From: Candidatus Zixiibacteriota bacterium
GTDB lineage: Bacteria; Zixibacteria; MSB-5A5; GN15; FEB-12
Length of the DNA stretch: 64,000 bases
Assembly (NCBI GenBank): GCA_029860345.1
Contig: JAOUBJ010000001.1
Location: 569,089 to 633,088, forward strand
Reading direction: 5' to 3'
Shown here: positions 9,729 to 18,504 of the stretch, in pieces
How positions within the stretch are numbered: position 1 is the stretch's first letter
Layout: each line of letters begins with the position of its first letter
The notes under the pieces: model-generated
Told to the model about the DNA's origin: nothing
Database searches by the model: none
The model's input: the letters and a program-made list of their open reading frames with translations, nothing else
Translations under genes and position numbers: made by a program

Positions 9729-11408
9729 CTATTTCGTCAGCGGTGGACGCGGCGCCACCATTATCGATTTCTCCCGCTGTAAAGTCACCAACCCGGGCTT
9801 GGCCTTGCGTGGCTTGCGCACGTAGCGCCGTTCGGTATAGACGATGGGCACCAGCGAGTCGTTGCGCGCCTTGCTGTGATATGCAGCCACGGCGGCGGCT
9901 TCTTCGACCTCCGCCTTGGATGGAACGAACGACTTGTTGGGAAACTTCAGTACCACGTGCGAACCGGGGCATTGCTGAGCGTGGAACCACAACTCGTATG
10001 GTCGGGCGTGGTCAAAAGTAGTGCGATCATTGTCGGCGCCGTCCCGCCCCACCAAAAGCCTGAGCCCGGTGGTCAACAGATACTCCCGATAGGGCAGTCG
10101 GACAGTCTGCTCAGCTTGCCCACCGCCGGGCCGACCACCCAGTGCCGTGAGTTCCTGTTCGTATCGCTTGAGGGCCGATTCGAAATTCGAGTGCAGGGCC
10201 GCCTGGATTTCGGTTATGGCGCTAATCTCGCCTTTCGTTATCTCCAGCCGCCTCTTGAGCAGTTGTTCACCGTCGCGCCCCTTGCGGAATTTTTTGAAGT
10301 ACGCCTCCACATTTTGGCGAGGCGCAAGAGCCGGGTCCAACTTGATTGAGATCGTCTCACCTTTGTCGTCAAAGACATCGTCAACTGTTATATTGTCCAA
10401 CCCGGTCCTAAGTCGGTCGAAGTTTATCTGTAACAACTCCCCCGTTCTCTTGTATCGCTCGAAGTCGACCGCTGTCTTGAGGTCTTCTTCGACTTTGGCC
10501 AGCCGCCTGGTCAGCTTTTTGAGTTGACGGTCGACGGCACCCAGGAGTCGCTTTTCGTCGTCGGCTTCTTCACGCCCTGACCTTTTCAGATCGCACATGG
10601 CCAGCGTGGCCAGCGAAAGCGTCTTGAACTTGGTGGCCGTCTGCGCTGACGTTTTCAGGCGAAAGGGATAGACCTCGACACCGTCCGGATGATCATATAG
10701 CTGTCCGCCCGATGCGCCTCGAAACTGTCCCACCGTTTCCTTGATCTGCTGAGCCAGACGCATGCAGGCAGCTTCGTCACAGGCATCAACCGACAATCCG
10801 TCGCAATCGGCGCGCGCGACCACCTCCCGGGCCAGAGTGCGACCGAAACCGTGCACCGTTTTGGCCAAAACGGCAGACACTGATTGTAACGTCTGATCAT
10901 TCATAGCCGACCCTATTGACCCGGCTGTCACCTCGCGTGGATCTAGCTTGTCCGGCAGCGGTGGTGGTTGATAACGTTCACCTATCGTAAAACTTTTGCG
11001 CCTGAGACTGGCCAGCATGCCGAACGAATCGTTAAGATGCCACAGGTTGCCGTTGGGACCCAGCGCTTCAAACAGCAAGTGAGACCTGCCGTCTGTCTTT
11101 TCAACGGTGACTGAAATTATCCTATCAAATCCGAGTTGCGCGACGGCCGTGATACATCCTTCTTCGAGGGAGAATATCGAACGCGGTTTTTCTTTGGTCT
11201 CTACTCGTATCTTGGAAGCGGGCACCAGAAAGAGTCCGGCTCCGGCTGGGTGATAGCGCAGCCCCAGAGCGAGGCGGGCCTTGTCCTTCTTGAGGATGAT
11301 ATAGACGGCCCGTTCTTTCTTGTAGAACTCGGTAGCCGTGATACGGGCGCCGATTGCTTCGGACTCAAGCGACTCCACCAGGGCCATTATGTGCAGCGAC
11401 GTTTGCAT
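9729..11408 (-). CDS. rqcH: NFACT-family protein, RqcH/FbpA homologue (ribosome quality control)
   Basis: 559 residues from ATG 11408. An open frame extends to 11537, but the added N-terminus comes from repeat-like sequence and does not fit the family. NFACT-N lies at about 1-200, with the invariant Asp-Arg pair at D95-R96 ('LGFDRIISV'), the residues needed for tRNA binding in B. subtilis RqcH. A helix-hairpin-helix region follows at about 190-235, then coiled coils (about 280-430). The NFACT-R/DUF814 module is C-terminal ('LWFHAQQCPGSHVVLKF'). Known members bind stalled 50S subunits and direct C-terminal Ala tailing of nascent chains. The start region lacks a strong Shine-Dalgarno. Confidence 0.92.
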   Translation of the reverse strand: MQTSLHIMALVESLESEAIGARITATEFYKKERAVYIILKKDKARLALGLRYHPAGAGLFLVPASKIRVETKEKPRSIFSLEEGCITAVAQLGFDRIISVTVEKTDGRSHLLFEALGPNGNLWHLNDSFGMLASLRRKSFTIGERYQPPPLPDKLDPREVTAGSIGSAMNDQTLQSVSAVLAKTVHGFGRTLAREVVARADCDGLSVDACDEAACMRLAQQIKETVGQFRGASGGQLYDHPDGVEVYPFRLKTSAQTATKFKTLSLATLAMCDLKRSGREEADDEKRLLGAVDRQLKKLTRRLAKVEEDLKTAVDFERYKRTGELLQINFDRLRTGLDNITVDDVFDDKGETISIKLDPALAPRQNVEAYFKKFRKGRDGEQLLKRRLEITKGEISAITEIQAALHSNFESALKRYEQELTALGGRPGGGQAEQTVRLPYREYLLTTGLRLLVGRDGADNDRTTFDHARPYELWFHAQQCPGSHVVLKFPNKSFVPSKAEVEEAAAVAAYHSKARNDSLVPIVYTERRYVRKPRKAKPGLVTLQREKSIMVAPRPPLTK

Positions 11409-12050
11409 CCGGCGAATATAGGGCGGTACCCGACACTTTGCAACTAAGGACAGGTAAACCTGTTCTTCGCGCGTCGCCCATTGTTCCGTCATTGCTAGGA
11501 GGCTCCGCCTTTGGCGGAGACGAGGCGGCAATCTCATACCATGTCACCCTGGGCGCAGTTGAAGAGTGGTGTTGGGCGACCCGCCCGACACCTTGTGCTT
11601 GGTGTAAGTCCTCGTGCGTCGCGACCTTGTCACCCTGAGCGCAGTCGAAGGGTGAGGTGGAGAAAGTACTCAGTGAGAGGTTGGGGCAGATGAGGACGTC
11701 TGCCGCATGGCGGGTTCCCTCCTACGGCGGGCCTTTGGCGAAGACGGACCCGCCTTACTTGCGGTCTTTGTGAGGGCAGTGAAGAATCACGCGAAGCGCG
11801 TGATGTCGAAACCACAGGGGTTTCGACCTACGGGTGCTCCACACGTTGTGCTCGCCTCCTTGCGTTGTGCTCGCCGAGTCTTCAGACTCGGTGTCAATGG
11901 CCCACGCGATCTGAAAATCACGCCGGCACCAATTGCCAGGACCACAGGGGTCCTGACCTACTCGATGCAACAACCTCATGCTGAGCGGAGTCGAAGGCGG
12001 TTTCGATGATGCCACCGGTCGCATTGGAGGACTAACAAGCCTTCGTTTTG
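11409..12050. repeat. Repeat-rich intergenic block
   Basis: About 640 bp with no supported gene. It holds a CACCCTGAGCGCAG/CGAAGGGTG stem (about 11632-11655), a variant of the GGCGGG...CCCGCC element (about 11717-11756), and a GTCGAAACC/GGTTTCGAC stem ending in CTAC (11805-11831). A CCGAGTCTTCAGACTCGG palindrome lies at about 11873-11890, an AGGACC/GGTCCT stem ending in CTAC at 11938-11961, and a CTGAGCGGAGTCGAAG element at about 11983-11998. The rqcH promoter must lie within or beside this block. Confidence 0.8.
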
Positions 12051-12051
12051 T

Positions 12052-12082
12052 TTGAACAAATCTCAAGCGTCGAGCGTATAAT
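12052..12082 (+). promoter_or_regulatory. Sigma-70-like promoter for candidate small RNA
   Basis: A perfect TATAAT (12077-12082) has a TTGAAC -35 candidate at 12052-12057. The 19-bp spacing is long, or 18 bp if TGAACA is used. The -35 lies within the palindrome TTGTTTGAACAA, which could be an operator. It points toward a hairpin-rich segment with no open reading frame. Confidence 0.5.
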
Positions 12083-12088
12083 ATATAG

Positions 12089-12176
12089 ACAGCGGTGGGC
12101 GGTTGAAGTCTTTTCTTTGATTGGTGTAGATCTCCCCACCGCTATGGACGGCGGAGCAAGGACGCTCCGCCTTTTC
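12089..12176 (+). ncRNA. Candidate small RNA, about 85-90 nt
   Basis: It begins 6-8 bases after a TATAAT box. The 5' half forms a long-range stem, AGCGGTGGG (12091-12099) with CCCACCGCT (12135-12143), nine perfect pairs around a 35-nt loop containing a pyrimidine-rich tract. The 3' end is a canonical intrinsic terminator. No start codon with a ribosome site or coding signature is present, and the next plus-strand gene is 1.7 kb away, so this is not a leader. It matches no RNA family I recognise. The alternative is a stand-alone terminator between convergent units. Confidence 0.45.
12150..12176 (+). terminator. Intrinsic terminator
   Basis: GGCGGAGC (12150-12157), a 6-nt loop, GCTCCGCC (12164-12171), then TTTTC. 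Eight perfect GC-rich pairs are followed by a T-tract in the plus direction only. Confidence 0.8.
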
Positions 12177-12197
12177 TATTGCAACTGAATCATCCGG

Positions 12198-12635
12198 CTA
12201 AAACGACAAACGAAACCCGACCTGATTGATAGATTCGTTCTCAAAGGTCGCTATCACCCGTTGCACGTTAAGACTCAGCATCGATGTGACCGGCTTGACG
12301 ACGGACAACTCGATGTAATGATCCCGACTGTTCATCCCCAACGACAAATCAAACGGATCAGCGTATGAGTACTGCCAGTTGAAATCGGCTGTGAACTCAA
12401 AACTGAAGTCGGTGAACAGTCGAAAACCGTTTATGCTGATAACCTGCAAAGTGCGACCGCGATCTTCGCCCGCATCGTCATAGTTCTGGTAAACCGAGAT
12501 TTCGTTGGAGATGGGAAAGAAACCAAGCCTTCCGGATTCAGATTCCCAGGTTGGGATCACTCCGGCTTTGACGTCCGAAAGTGAACTTGTGGCGGTCAGT
12601 GTCAGCATGCATACGAGCAGAACAAGCTTGCGCAT
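12198..12635 (-). CDS. Hypothetical exported protein, possible small outer-membrane barrel
   Basis: 145 residues from ATG 12635, chosen because GAGGAG lies 8 bases upstream and a signal peptide (MRKLVLLVCMLTLTATSS) starts there; the open frame extends to 12689. The mature part has alternating hydrophobic strands ('FRLFTDFSFEFTADFNWQY', 'HYIELSVVKPVTSMLSLNV') and ends '...VGFRLSF', a barrel-type C-terminal Phe. I recognise no family. It lies 50 bp downstream of the SDR gene on the same strand and may be co-transcribed. Confidence 0.78.
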   Translation of the reverse strand: MRKLVLLVCMLTLTATSSLSDVKAGVIPTWESESGRLGFFPISNEISVYQNYDDAGEDRGRTLQVISINGFRLFTDFSFEFTADFNWQYSYADPFDLSLGMNSRDHYIELSVVKPVTSMLSLNVQRVIATFENESINQVGFRLSF

Positions 12636-12685
12636 AGATGACTCCTCTTCTGTTAATGTTTGACTATTGTCATGAACTGTTCTGA

Positions 12686-13723
12686 TCACGGCTTAAGGTA
12701 GGTGCCGGTCATGTTGTTTGTGAGCAGGTCCTCAAGACTTCTCTCAATCGAACGATTGGTGAAGCCCAACTCACGCCTCGCCTTCATGGATGAATAAGCC
12801 CAGTCGTATTCAAGCAATCTGACCAGGTCGGGGTAGAAGGATACTTTTCCTTTTCCGGTCAGTTTCGACCAGGTCACAGCGCCACGCGATGCGACATTCA
12901 GAAGGGTGCGCGGGAGTCTGACCAGGTGTGGCGCCACGCCCAGAATCGATGATATATCCAACAACAGGGCGCGCACGGTAATATTGTCACCGGCCAGAAT
13001 GTAGCGCTCCCCCGGTCGTCCTTTTTCCAGAGCGCCGATCACGCCGGGCACGACATCGCGAATATCGACCAGGTTGATCCGGTTGGGCAGATCGGGCGCC
13101 AGGAGCCATTTGAAACTCTTGCGCGCTTTCCCCCTGTCATCGCCGGTCCGTGAGGGCGCTATTATAACAGACGGGTTGACCATTACCAGTTCGGTTGATG
13201 AGTTTGAGGCCAGTTTCTGCAGTTGATCCTCAGCAGAATGCTTGCTCAAAATATACGGGATGCGCAGATGGGCGAGGTTAAAATCGTGCTCTTCGTTGAT
13301 AAGGTCGGACTCACTAAGAGCCTTTGATGTCTTGTTGTTTCGCCGTGCGCGGGCCCCAACGGCCGCAATAGTGGACACCTGAACGAATCTCTTCACACCG
13401 GCCTCGGCCGCCGCCTGAAACAGCTTCACCGCCGCCACGGTGTTGAGCGCGGCGAATTGCGTCGGCCTGTCCTGACGAAAATTCACCCATGCCGCGGTAT
13501 GAATCACAGCATCGATACCTCGCAGCAGTTCTTGGAACGAAGGCGCCGTGTTGAGATCGCACTTTCGCTTTTCCAGCCCGACCCTGTCCAGATAGGCCGT
13601 ATCCGAACTTTCCCGCACCTGGGCAATCGGCTGTACACCGCGCTGGACGAAATCATGAACGAGCTGCTTGCCCAACGATCCGGTAGCACCGGTTATTAGA
13701 GTTTTTCCGTCTGTTATCAACAC
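12686..13723 (-). CDS. NAD(P)-dependent epimerase/dehydratase (extended SDR)
   Basis: 345 residues, starting at GTG 13723. The cofactor motif 'LITGATGSLGKQLV' (about 9-22) and the catalytic Y-x3-K in 'YILSK' mark an extended short-chain dehydrogenase. 'VIHTAAWVNF' and 'VSTIAAVGA' match the conserved second and third motifs. The pattern resembles dihydroflavonol-reductase or hopanoid-associated epimerase-like SDRs, acting on a sugar nucleotide or a small alcohol/ketone. It diverges from the carbamoyltransferase cassette, which handles glycans, but a link is only suggested by position. Confidence 0.9.
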   Translation of the reverse strand: MLITDGKTLITGATGSLGKQLVHDFVQRGVQPIAQVRESSDTAYLDRVGLEKRKCDLNTAPSFQELLRGIDAVIHTAAWVNFRQDRPTQFAALNTVAAVKLFQAAAEAGVKRFVQVSTIAAVGARARRNNKTSKALSESDLINEEHDFNLAHLRIPYILSKHSAEDQLQKLASNSSTELVMVNPSVIIAPSRTGDDRGKARKSFKWLLAPDLPNRINLVDIRDVVPGVIGALEKGRPGERYILAGDNITVRALLLDISSILGVAPHLVRLPRTLLNVASRGAVTWSKLTGKGKVSFYPDLVRLLEYDWAYSSMKARRELGFTNRSIERSLEDLLTNNMTGTYLKP

Positions 13724-13850
13724 TGCTTAGCTGCCGATGATAAATATGGTTTACCGCTGGGCCATTTCTACATAGATTCACACGTTGTAATTGTGATAAG
13801 GAATTATGCGGTCTTAATCAACGGCTTTTTGACAGGATGCTCGGTTCGAC

Positions 13851-14096
13851 ATGAGAAAACTTGCCCGCAAAGTTTGGAACGGCTGGAAAAAAGTGGCGCT
13901 CCGGATCGCCCGGTTCCAAACTGCGCTGTTGTTGACGCTTTTTTATTTTCTGCTGCTGGTCCCGACCGGGTTTGTCTTCGGACTCTTCGGCTGGGATCCG
14001 CTGGCAAAGAGAAGACTGCAACGTCGCAAGAGCAGTAACTGGCAACCGGCCAAGTTACCGGAACCTGACCGGGAGGCGCTCAAGCACCAGAGTTAG
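13851..14096 (+). CDS. Small membrane protein beside carbamoyltransferase
   Basis: 81 residues: a basic N-terminus (MRKLARKVWNGWKKVALRI), one transmembrane helix at about 24-46 ('LLLTLFYFLLLVPTGFVFGL'), then 'FGWDPL' and a basic cytosolic tail. The stop lies 2 bp before the carbamoyltransferase start, so the two are surely translated together. Small membrane proteins of this form accompany NodU-type carbamoyltransferase, DUF5989 and SGNH genes in exopolysaccharide loci. The function is unknown. Confidence 0.83.
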   Translation: MRKLARKVWNGWKKVALRIARFQTALLLTLFYFLLLVPTGFVFGLFGWDPLAKRRLQRRKSSNWQPAKLPEPDREALKHQS

Positions 14097-14098
14097 CC

Positions 14099-15835
14099 AT
14101 GCGCATACTTGGGATTTCATGTTTTTATCACGACTCAGCCGCCGCTTTGGTGATCGACGGCAAGCTGGTTGCGGCTGTTGCAGAAGAACGGATTTCGCGC
14201 ATTAAGCACGATCAGGAACTGCCGGTGCAGGCGGTGACTTTCTGCCTTGAGAAGACCGGGCTTAAGATCAACGATCTCGACTACATCGTGTTCTATGACA
14301 AACCGCTGACCAAATTCGACCGCATCCTGACCGGCTATATGGCCATGCCGGGGCGATCCTACCGCGCCTTTCTCAAAGCGATGCCGGTGTGGCTGCGCCG
14401 AAAACTCTGGACCGACATGGTGATTCACAAAGACCTTGGTTTCGACGGCGAGATTTTGTATACCAGCCATCACCTTTCGCACGCCGCCGGCGCCTTTTTT
14501 AGTTCGCCCTTCGAACGATCCGCGATTCTGACCGTTGACGGCGTAGGTGAATGGGCTAACGCTTCTTATGGAATCGGCGAAAACAATCGGGTGCGTCTGC
14601 TGGCCGAGATGCACTATCCCCACTCGGTCGGGCTTTTGTACTCGGCTATCACCTATTACCTCGGCTTTCAGGTAAACTCGGCCGAGTACAAAGTGATGGG
14701 GCTGGCCCCTTACGGCCGCCCTCGGTTTGCCGAGGTGATCGAGAATGAACTGGTGACAATCCACGACGATGGTTCTATCCACCTGAACATGGACTACTTC
14801 GCATTTCACTATGGCAGCACCATGACCGGCCGCAAACTGGAGGCGCTGTTCGGGCAGCCCAGACGCACACCAGAGAGTGCATTAGCACCGTTTCATAACG
14901 ATGTAGCTGCATCGATTCAGGCGGTTCTCGAAAAGATCGTGCTCAGAATGGCCCGCCATGTACGCAAGGAAACCGGCTGCGAACACCTCTGTATGTCGGG
15001 CGGGGTCGCCCTCAACTGCAAAGCCAACGGACTGTTGCTAAAAGAGCGCATTTTTGACAAAATCTATGTTCAGCCCGCCTCCGGTGATTCAGGCGGCGCG
15101 ATCGGCGCGGCGTTGTATGCACACTACAAAATCTCAGGCGACGACAAACAGCCCCAGCGAGAGTTTGGAATTGGACCTGAGTTTACCGATGACGAGATCG
15201 GTGACTTCCTAAACAAAAATGACATCCCGTTTCTCGATCTTGAGCTTAAGGCAAGACAAGAGCGGCTGGCCGAGTGTATCGCCAATGGCCACATTGTAGC
15301 CATCTACCAGGGCGCGATGGAATTCGGACCCCGAGCGCTGGGCTTTCGGTCGATCCTGGCCGACCCGCGTGACGATTTGATGAAGGAGAAAATCAATGCT
15401 GCCGTTAAGTACCGTGAAAAATTCCGTCCTTTCGCACCCGTGGTGCTAGAAGAATATGCTTCGGAATATTTTGAGTGTCATGAACCATCGCCGTACATGT
15501 TGTTCAACTTCCAGGTTGAGCAATCCAAACAAGCCGTAATCCCGGCTGTTACCCATGTCGATGGATCTTCACGGATTCAGACGGTGTCACGCGACGACAA
15601 TCCGATGTACTATGACATAATCGAAGCCTTCCGGAAGATCACGGGCCTGCCGGTACTGCTGAACACATCGTTCAACCTGCGCGGCCATCCAATTGTCCAT
15701 ACGCCCGAGCAGGCCTTCGCTACTTTCTGTTCCGGCGGTATTGACTTTTTGCTGATGGGCCGATATCTATTGGATAAGCGACAACTGCCGACCGAGACGG
15801 TTGATCGGTTCGTTTTCGAAAAAAGTGCCGACTGA
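14099..15835 (+). CDS. Carbamoyltransferase, NodU/CmcH/TobZ family
   Basis: 578 residues, full length for the family. The YrdC-independent Kae1-like domain (about 1-360) carries 'GISCFYHDSAAALV' at the N-terminus and the metal-binding 'HHLSHAAGAF' (H124, H125, H128). 'VDGVGEWANAS' and 'EYKVMGLAPYG' follow, with 'SGGVALNCKANG' near 300. The C-terminal domain has 'FGPRALGFRSILADPR'. These enzymes use carbamoyl phosphate and ATP to carbamoylate a hydroxyl of a sugar or aminoglycoside-like acceptor. With adjacent membrane and SGNH proteins, a surface glycan is the likely acceptor (inference). Confidence 0.95.
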   Translation: MRILGISCFYHDSAAALVIDGKLVAAVAEERISRIKHDQELPVQAVTFCLEKTGLKINDLDYIVFYDKPLTKFDRILTGYMAMPGRSYRAFLKAMPVWLRRKLWTDMVIHKDLGFDGEILYTSHHLSHAAGAFFSSPFERSAILTVDGVGEWANASYGIGENNRVRLLAEMHYPHSVGLLYSAITYYLGFQVNSAEYKVMGLAPYGRPRFAEVIENELVTIHDDGSIHLNMDYFAFHYGSTMTGRKLEALFGQPRRTPESALAPFHNDVAASIQAVLEKIVLRMARHVRKETGCEHLCMSGGVALNCKANGLLLKERIFDKIYVQPASGDSGGAIGAALYAHYKISGDDKQPQREFGIGPEFTDDEIGDFLNKNDIPFLDLELKARQERLAECIANGHIVAIYQGAMEFGPRALGFRSILADPRDDLMKEKINAAVKYREKFRPFAPVVLEEYASEYFECHEPSPYMLFNFQVEQSKQAVIPAVTHVDGSSRIQTVSRDDNPMYYDIIEAFRKITGLPVLLNTSFNLRGHPIVHTPEQAFATFCSGGIDFLLMGRYLLDKRQLPTETVDRFVFEKSAD

Positions 15836-15888
15836 CCGCGTTCCAAAAAACTCGGACGGATCAACCAACACGACTCAGGTGAAGTGCG

Positions 15889-16050
15889 ATGTTTCGACGA
15901 CTGCGAATATTTTCAGAGTTTCTTTACTTTTTGAAGACTTCCAAGAAATGGTGGCTCGGCCCCATACTTGTATTTCTGCTTTTGCTGTCCCTGTTGGTCG
16001 TATTCACCGAGTCCTCCGCCCTTGCGCCGTTCATTTATTCGCTGTTCTAA
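15889..16050 (+). CDS. DUF5989-family small membrane protein
   Basis: 53 residues from ATG 15889, with GGTGAAG upstream. The N-terminal helix 'RRLRIFSEFLYFLKTSKKWW' precedes a single transmembrane segment (about 23-42, 'LGPILVFLLLLSLLVVFTE') and a short hydrophobic tail 'ALAPFIYSLF'. The 'FLKTSKKWWL(G)P' pattern is the DUF5989 hallmark, and such genes habitually follow carbamoyltransferases (SxtK-like position). It is short and easily missed. It lies between the carbamoyltransferase and the first SGNH gene on the same strand. Confidence 0.88.
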   Translation: MFRRLRIFSEFLYFLKTSKKWWLGPILVFLLLLSLLVVFTESSALAPFIYSLF

Positions 16051-16073
16051 CCACTCTATCGCCGGACTGCTGA

Positions 16074-17138
16074 ATGCCAACCAGCCCAAAGACAGTATCG
16101 TTGACGGTCAGAGTGCTCGCCGCCTTCGTGTCGGTCGCTCTTTTCCTGGTGGTTATCGAGTTGGCCCTGGCCCTGGTGGCGCCGGACTTGTATCATCAAA
16201 ACCAATTCTTTCCCAGCAATCGAGACATTGACTTTCCCGAGGTATACGATCGTGACGCCCGTCTGATGTGGCGGTTCCGTCCCGGAATCACCACTACCTC
16301 CAGACTGTTCAGCGATCTCGATTACTCTATCAACTCGTTGGGAATGCGCGGACCCGACCTGCCCGACAGGTCGGACGCCTATCGAATAATTGCAGTTGGA
16401 AACTCCTGCACTTTCGGCTGGGGCGTGTCGTTTGCAGATACCTGGGTGCACCGACTACAGAGCCTGCTGAACGAACAGATACCCGGCCGGACGGTCGAAA
16501 TCATCAACGCCGGTGTGCCCGGCTACAGTTCGTTCCAGGGAAAAAGATACCTATCCGATGATCTAATCGCGCTGCAACCGGACATGGTTCTGGTAATGTT
16601 CGGGCACAATGATCACTTCCCGGCCGGTCGGTCGGTCTCGGACAGCGCTCAGCAACTGAGTAACAGTCTTTTGATCGAATCACAAAACCTGCTCTCGAAA
16701 CTGAGGCTCTACCGATTGTTGCGTAAAGGACTTCTACAACTGACAAGCGAAAAGGCCGAGGCTCGTCTCGATGACATCGGTAGCGTCAAGCGCGTATCCA
16801 GACCTGAGTTCTTTGCCAACCTCAAAGAGATCGTCCGCATGGCTCGAAGCTTCGACGTGCAGCCGGTCCTCTTGATTCCGCCGGTAGCTTCGCTTGAGAA
16901 TTACTATGAAGGCACGGTGTCGAACTTCCATCACCTGCACCAACTATATCAAAAAGAGATGGTCCGCGCCTCACAATACGAAGAAGCGCCGGTGGTAGAC
17001 TTGCAGGCAGCCTTCGACAACCACCACACGCTGTTCGATGATGTGACCAACGACCCGATTCATTTCAACCGGCAGGGCCACATAGTCGCCGCCCGCACAA
17101 TTGCCGAGGCTGTCGCGCCCATAATCGAGACACAATAA
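16074..17138 (+). CDS. Membrane-anchored SGNH/GDSL hydrolase-like protein (copy 1)
   Basis: 354 residues. An N-terminal transmembrane anchor (about 9-32) is followed by an SGNH fold. Block I reads 'GNSCTFGWG', with the nucleophile Ser111 and Asn in place of the usual Asp of GDS. 'NAGVPGYSSFQGKRYL' gives the oxyanion Gly and 'FGHND' the Asn. 'DPIHFNRQGH' supplies the catalytic Asp327 and His330. All four catalytic blocks are present. Such proteins deacylate or acylate surface glycans at the membrane. It is homologous to the next gene and in one operon with the carbamoyltransferase. Confidence 0.9.
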   Translation: MPTSPKTVSLTVRVLAAFVSVALFLVVIELALALVAPDLYHQNQFFPSNRDIDFPEVYDRDARLMWRFRPGITTTSRLFSDLDYSINSLGMRGPDLPDRSDAYRIIAVGNSCTFGWGVSFADTWVHRLQSLLNEQIPGRTVEIINAGVPGYSSFQGKRYLSDDLIALQPDMVLVMFGHNDHFPAGRSVSDSAQQLSNSLLIESQNLLSKLRLYRLLRKGLLQLTSEKAEARLDDIGSVKRVSRPEFFANLKEIVRMARSFDVQPVLLIPPVASLENYYEGTVSNFHHLHQLYQKEMVRASQYEEAPVVDLQAAFDNHHTLFDDVTNDPIHFNRQGHIVAARTIAEAVAPIIETQ

Positions 17139-17177
17139 AAGCTGACAAGTCCAGGCCTCGTCACTATCATTCGCACC

Positions 17178-18236
17178 ATGTCGGCTCGAAGGCAATCCAA
17201 ACTGTTTCGGCTGGTCGCGGCCCTGATAGTGCTGGCCGTATTCGTTACGCTGGTTGAAATCGGCGTGCGGGTGAGTGGCGTCGATGATTACTTTCAGAAT
17301 CGTTTCTTCGTTCTTAACCGGGCGCTCGATTACCCTGATGTTTTCAAGAAAGACCGGCAACTGTTCTGGCGCTTTCGGACCGAACGCAATGTGACCTCCC
17401 GGTTTTTTGAGGGACGAAGCTACCGCATCAACTCACGTGGTCTGCGCGGTGGCGAAGTCAGCCGCACAAAAACGAAGAGACGTATATTGACACTCGGCAA
17501 TTCCTGCACCTTCGGATGGGCGGTTACCGATCAACAAACGTACTCTAATCAACTTGAGATGATGCTCGATGGCGAATACGAAGTCATCAATGCCGGCATT
17601 CCCGGCTACAGTACGGTTCAGGGATTGCGGTTTCTTGAACAGGAACTGCTTGAACTTGATCCGGACATCGTCACCATCATGTTCGCCTGGAACGACCACT
17701 GGGTGGCGGCCGACGGCATTGCCGACGAGGAACAGCAGTTCCCGCCTCAGATACTGCTCAGTTGCCAGAATCAACTGTCAAAACTTCATTCCTATCGACT
17801 ACTGAAGAAACTGTTGCTGTCTCAACTCGAAGCGCATCCGGACTCGACCTGGGATCGAGATTCTATTGTCTACCGGGTCAGTCATCAGGGTTTTGCACGC
17901 AACCTCCTGGCGATCTGCCGACTTTGCATCGACCGGGGTATCACGCCGATACTTCTGACCTCGCCGGCTCCGTCATTGGATCGCTATGGTCACAACCGGG
18001 GTTGGGCGCCGGTCGTTCGCTTTCACCAGGTCTATTGCTGGCAGACACGACAGGTTGCGACGGCTCTCGATGTCGACATGATCGATGCCGAGATGGAACT
18101 CAATGTTCATGAGGGGATGTACGACGACACGCGGCACGACTTTATCCATTTCAATGCCGCCGGTCATCGGATAATAGCCGGACTCTTGGCCGACAAGGTG
18201 CGGCAGCTGGAGACACGCACGGCGACAGGGCAGTAG
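17178..18236 (+). CDS. Membrane-anchored SGNH/GDSL hydrolase-like protein (copy 2)
   Basis: 352 residues, a clear paralogue of the previous gene: same length, same N-terminal anchor, shared 'NRALDYPDVFKKDRQLFWRF'-type segment. The catalytic blocks are 'GNSCTFGWA' (Ser109), 'NAGIPGYSTVQGLRFL', 'FAWND' and 'DFIHFNAAGH' (Asp321, His324). The FGHND to FAWND change near the oxyanion Asn and many differences in the C-terminal half suggest different acceptors for the two copies. It starts 39 bp after copy 1 and is probably the last gene of the cassette. Confidence 0.9.
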   Translation: MSARRQSKLFRLVAALIVLAVFVTLVEIGVRVSGVDDYFQNRFFVLNRALDYPDVFKKDRQLFWRFRTERNVTSRFFEGRSYRINSRGLRGGEVSRTKTKRRILTLGNSCTFGWAVTDQQTYSNQLEMMLDGEYEVINAGIPGYSTVQGLRFLEQELLELDPDIVTIMFAWNDHWVAADGIADEEQQFPPQILLSCQNQLSKLHSYRLLKKLLLSQLEAHPDSTWDRDSIVYRVSHQGFARNLLAICRLCIDRGITPILLTSPAPSLDRYGHNRGWAPVVRFHQVYCWQTRQVATALDVDMIDAEMELNVHEGMYDDTRHDFIHFNAAGHRIIAGLLADKVRQLETRTATGQ

Positions 18237-18500
18237 ACAATTCGGGTAGATCGAAAGCCCTGCCCCGAAGGGTTGAATGCCATTTATGGCCGCGAAGCGC
18301 GTGATGTCAGAACCGCTAAGGGGTCCTGATTTACTCACACCCTCATCCTGAGCGGAGTCGAATGATGAACTTGAGTCGTGCCCGCGTGATCTTCAGATCG
18401 CGTGGGTCGTCGTAGCCGAGTCTGAAGACTCGACTACCACAAGAAACAGTTAAGAACAAGAATACATCATTGACTTTCACATATCGATCACCCTTATTAC
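18237..18500. repeat. Repeat-rich intergenic block
   Basis: No gene. It contains a CCATTTATGGCCGCGAAGCGC element (about 18280-18300), an AGAACC/GGTCCT imperfect stem (about 18306-18333) and a CTGAGCGGAGTCGAA element (about 18347-18361). A GCGTGATCTTCAGATCGCG stem lies at about 18384-18402. The palindrome 18412-18437 starts GTAG, has the stem CCGAGTC/GACTCG and ends CTAC. Confidence 0.8.
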
Positions 18501-18504
18501 CGCC

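Noticed and set aside
11409-11537. N-terminal extension of the NFACT protein
   Set aside because: The added residues come from repeat-type DNA and the family begins close to the Met at 11408.
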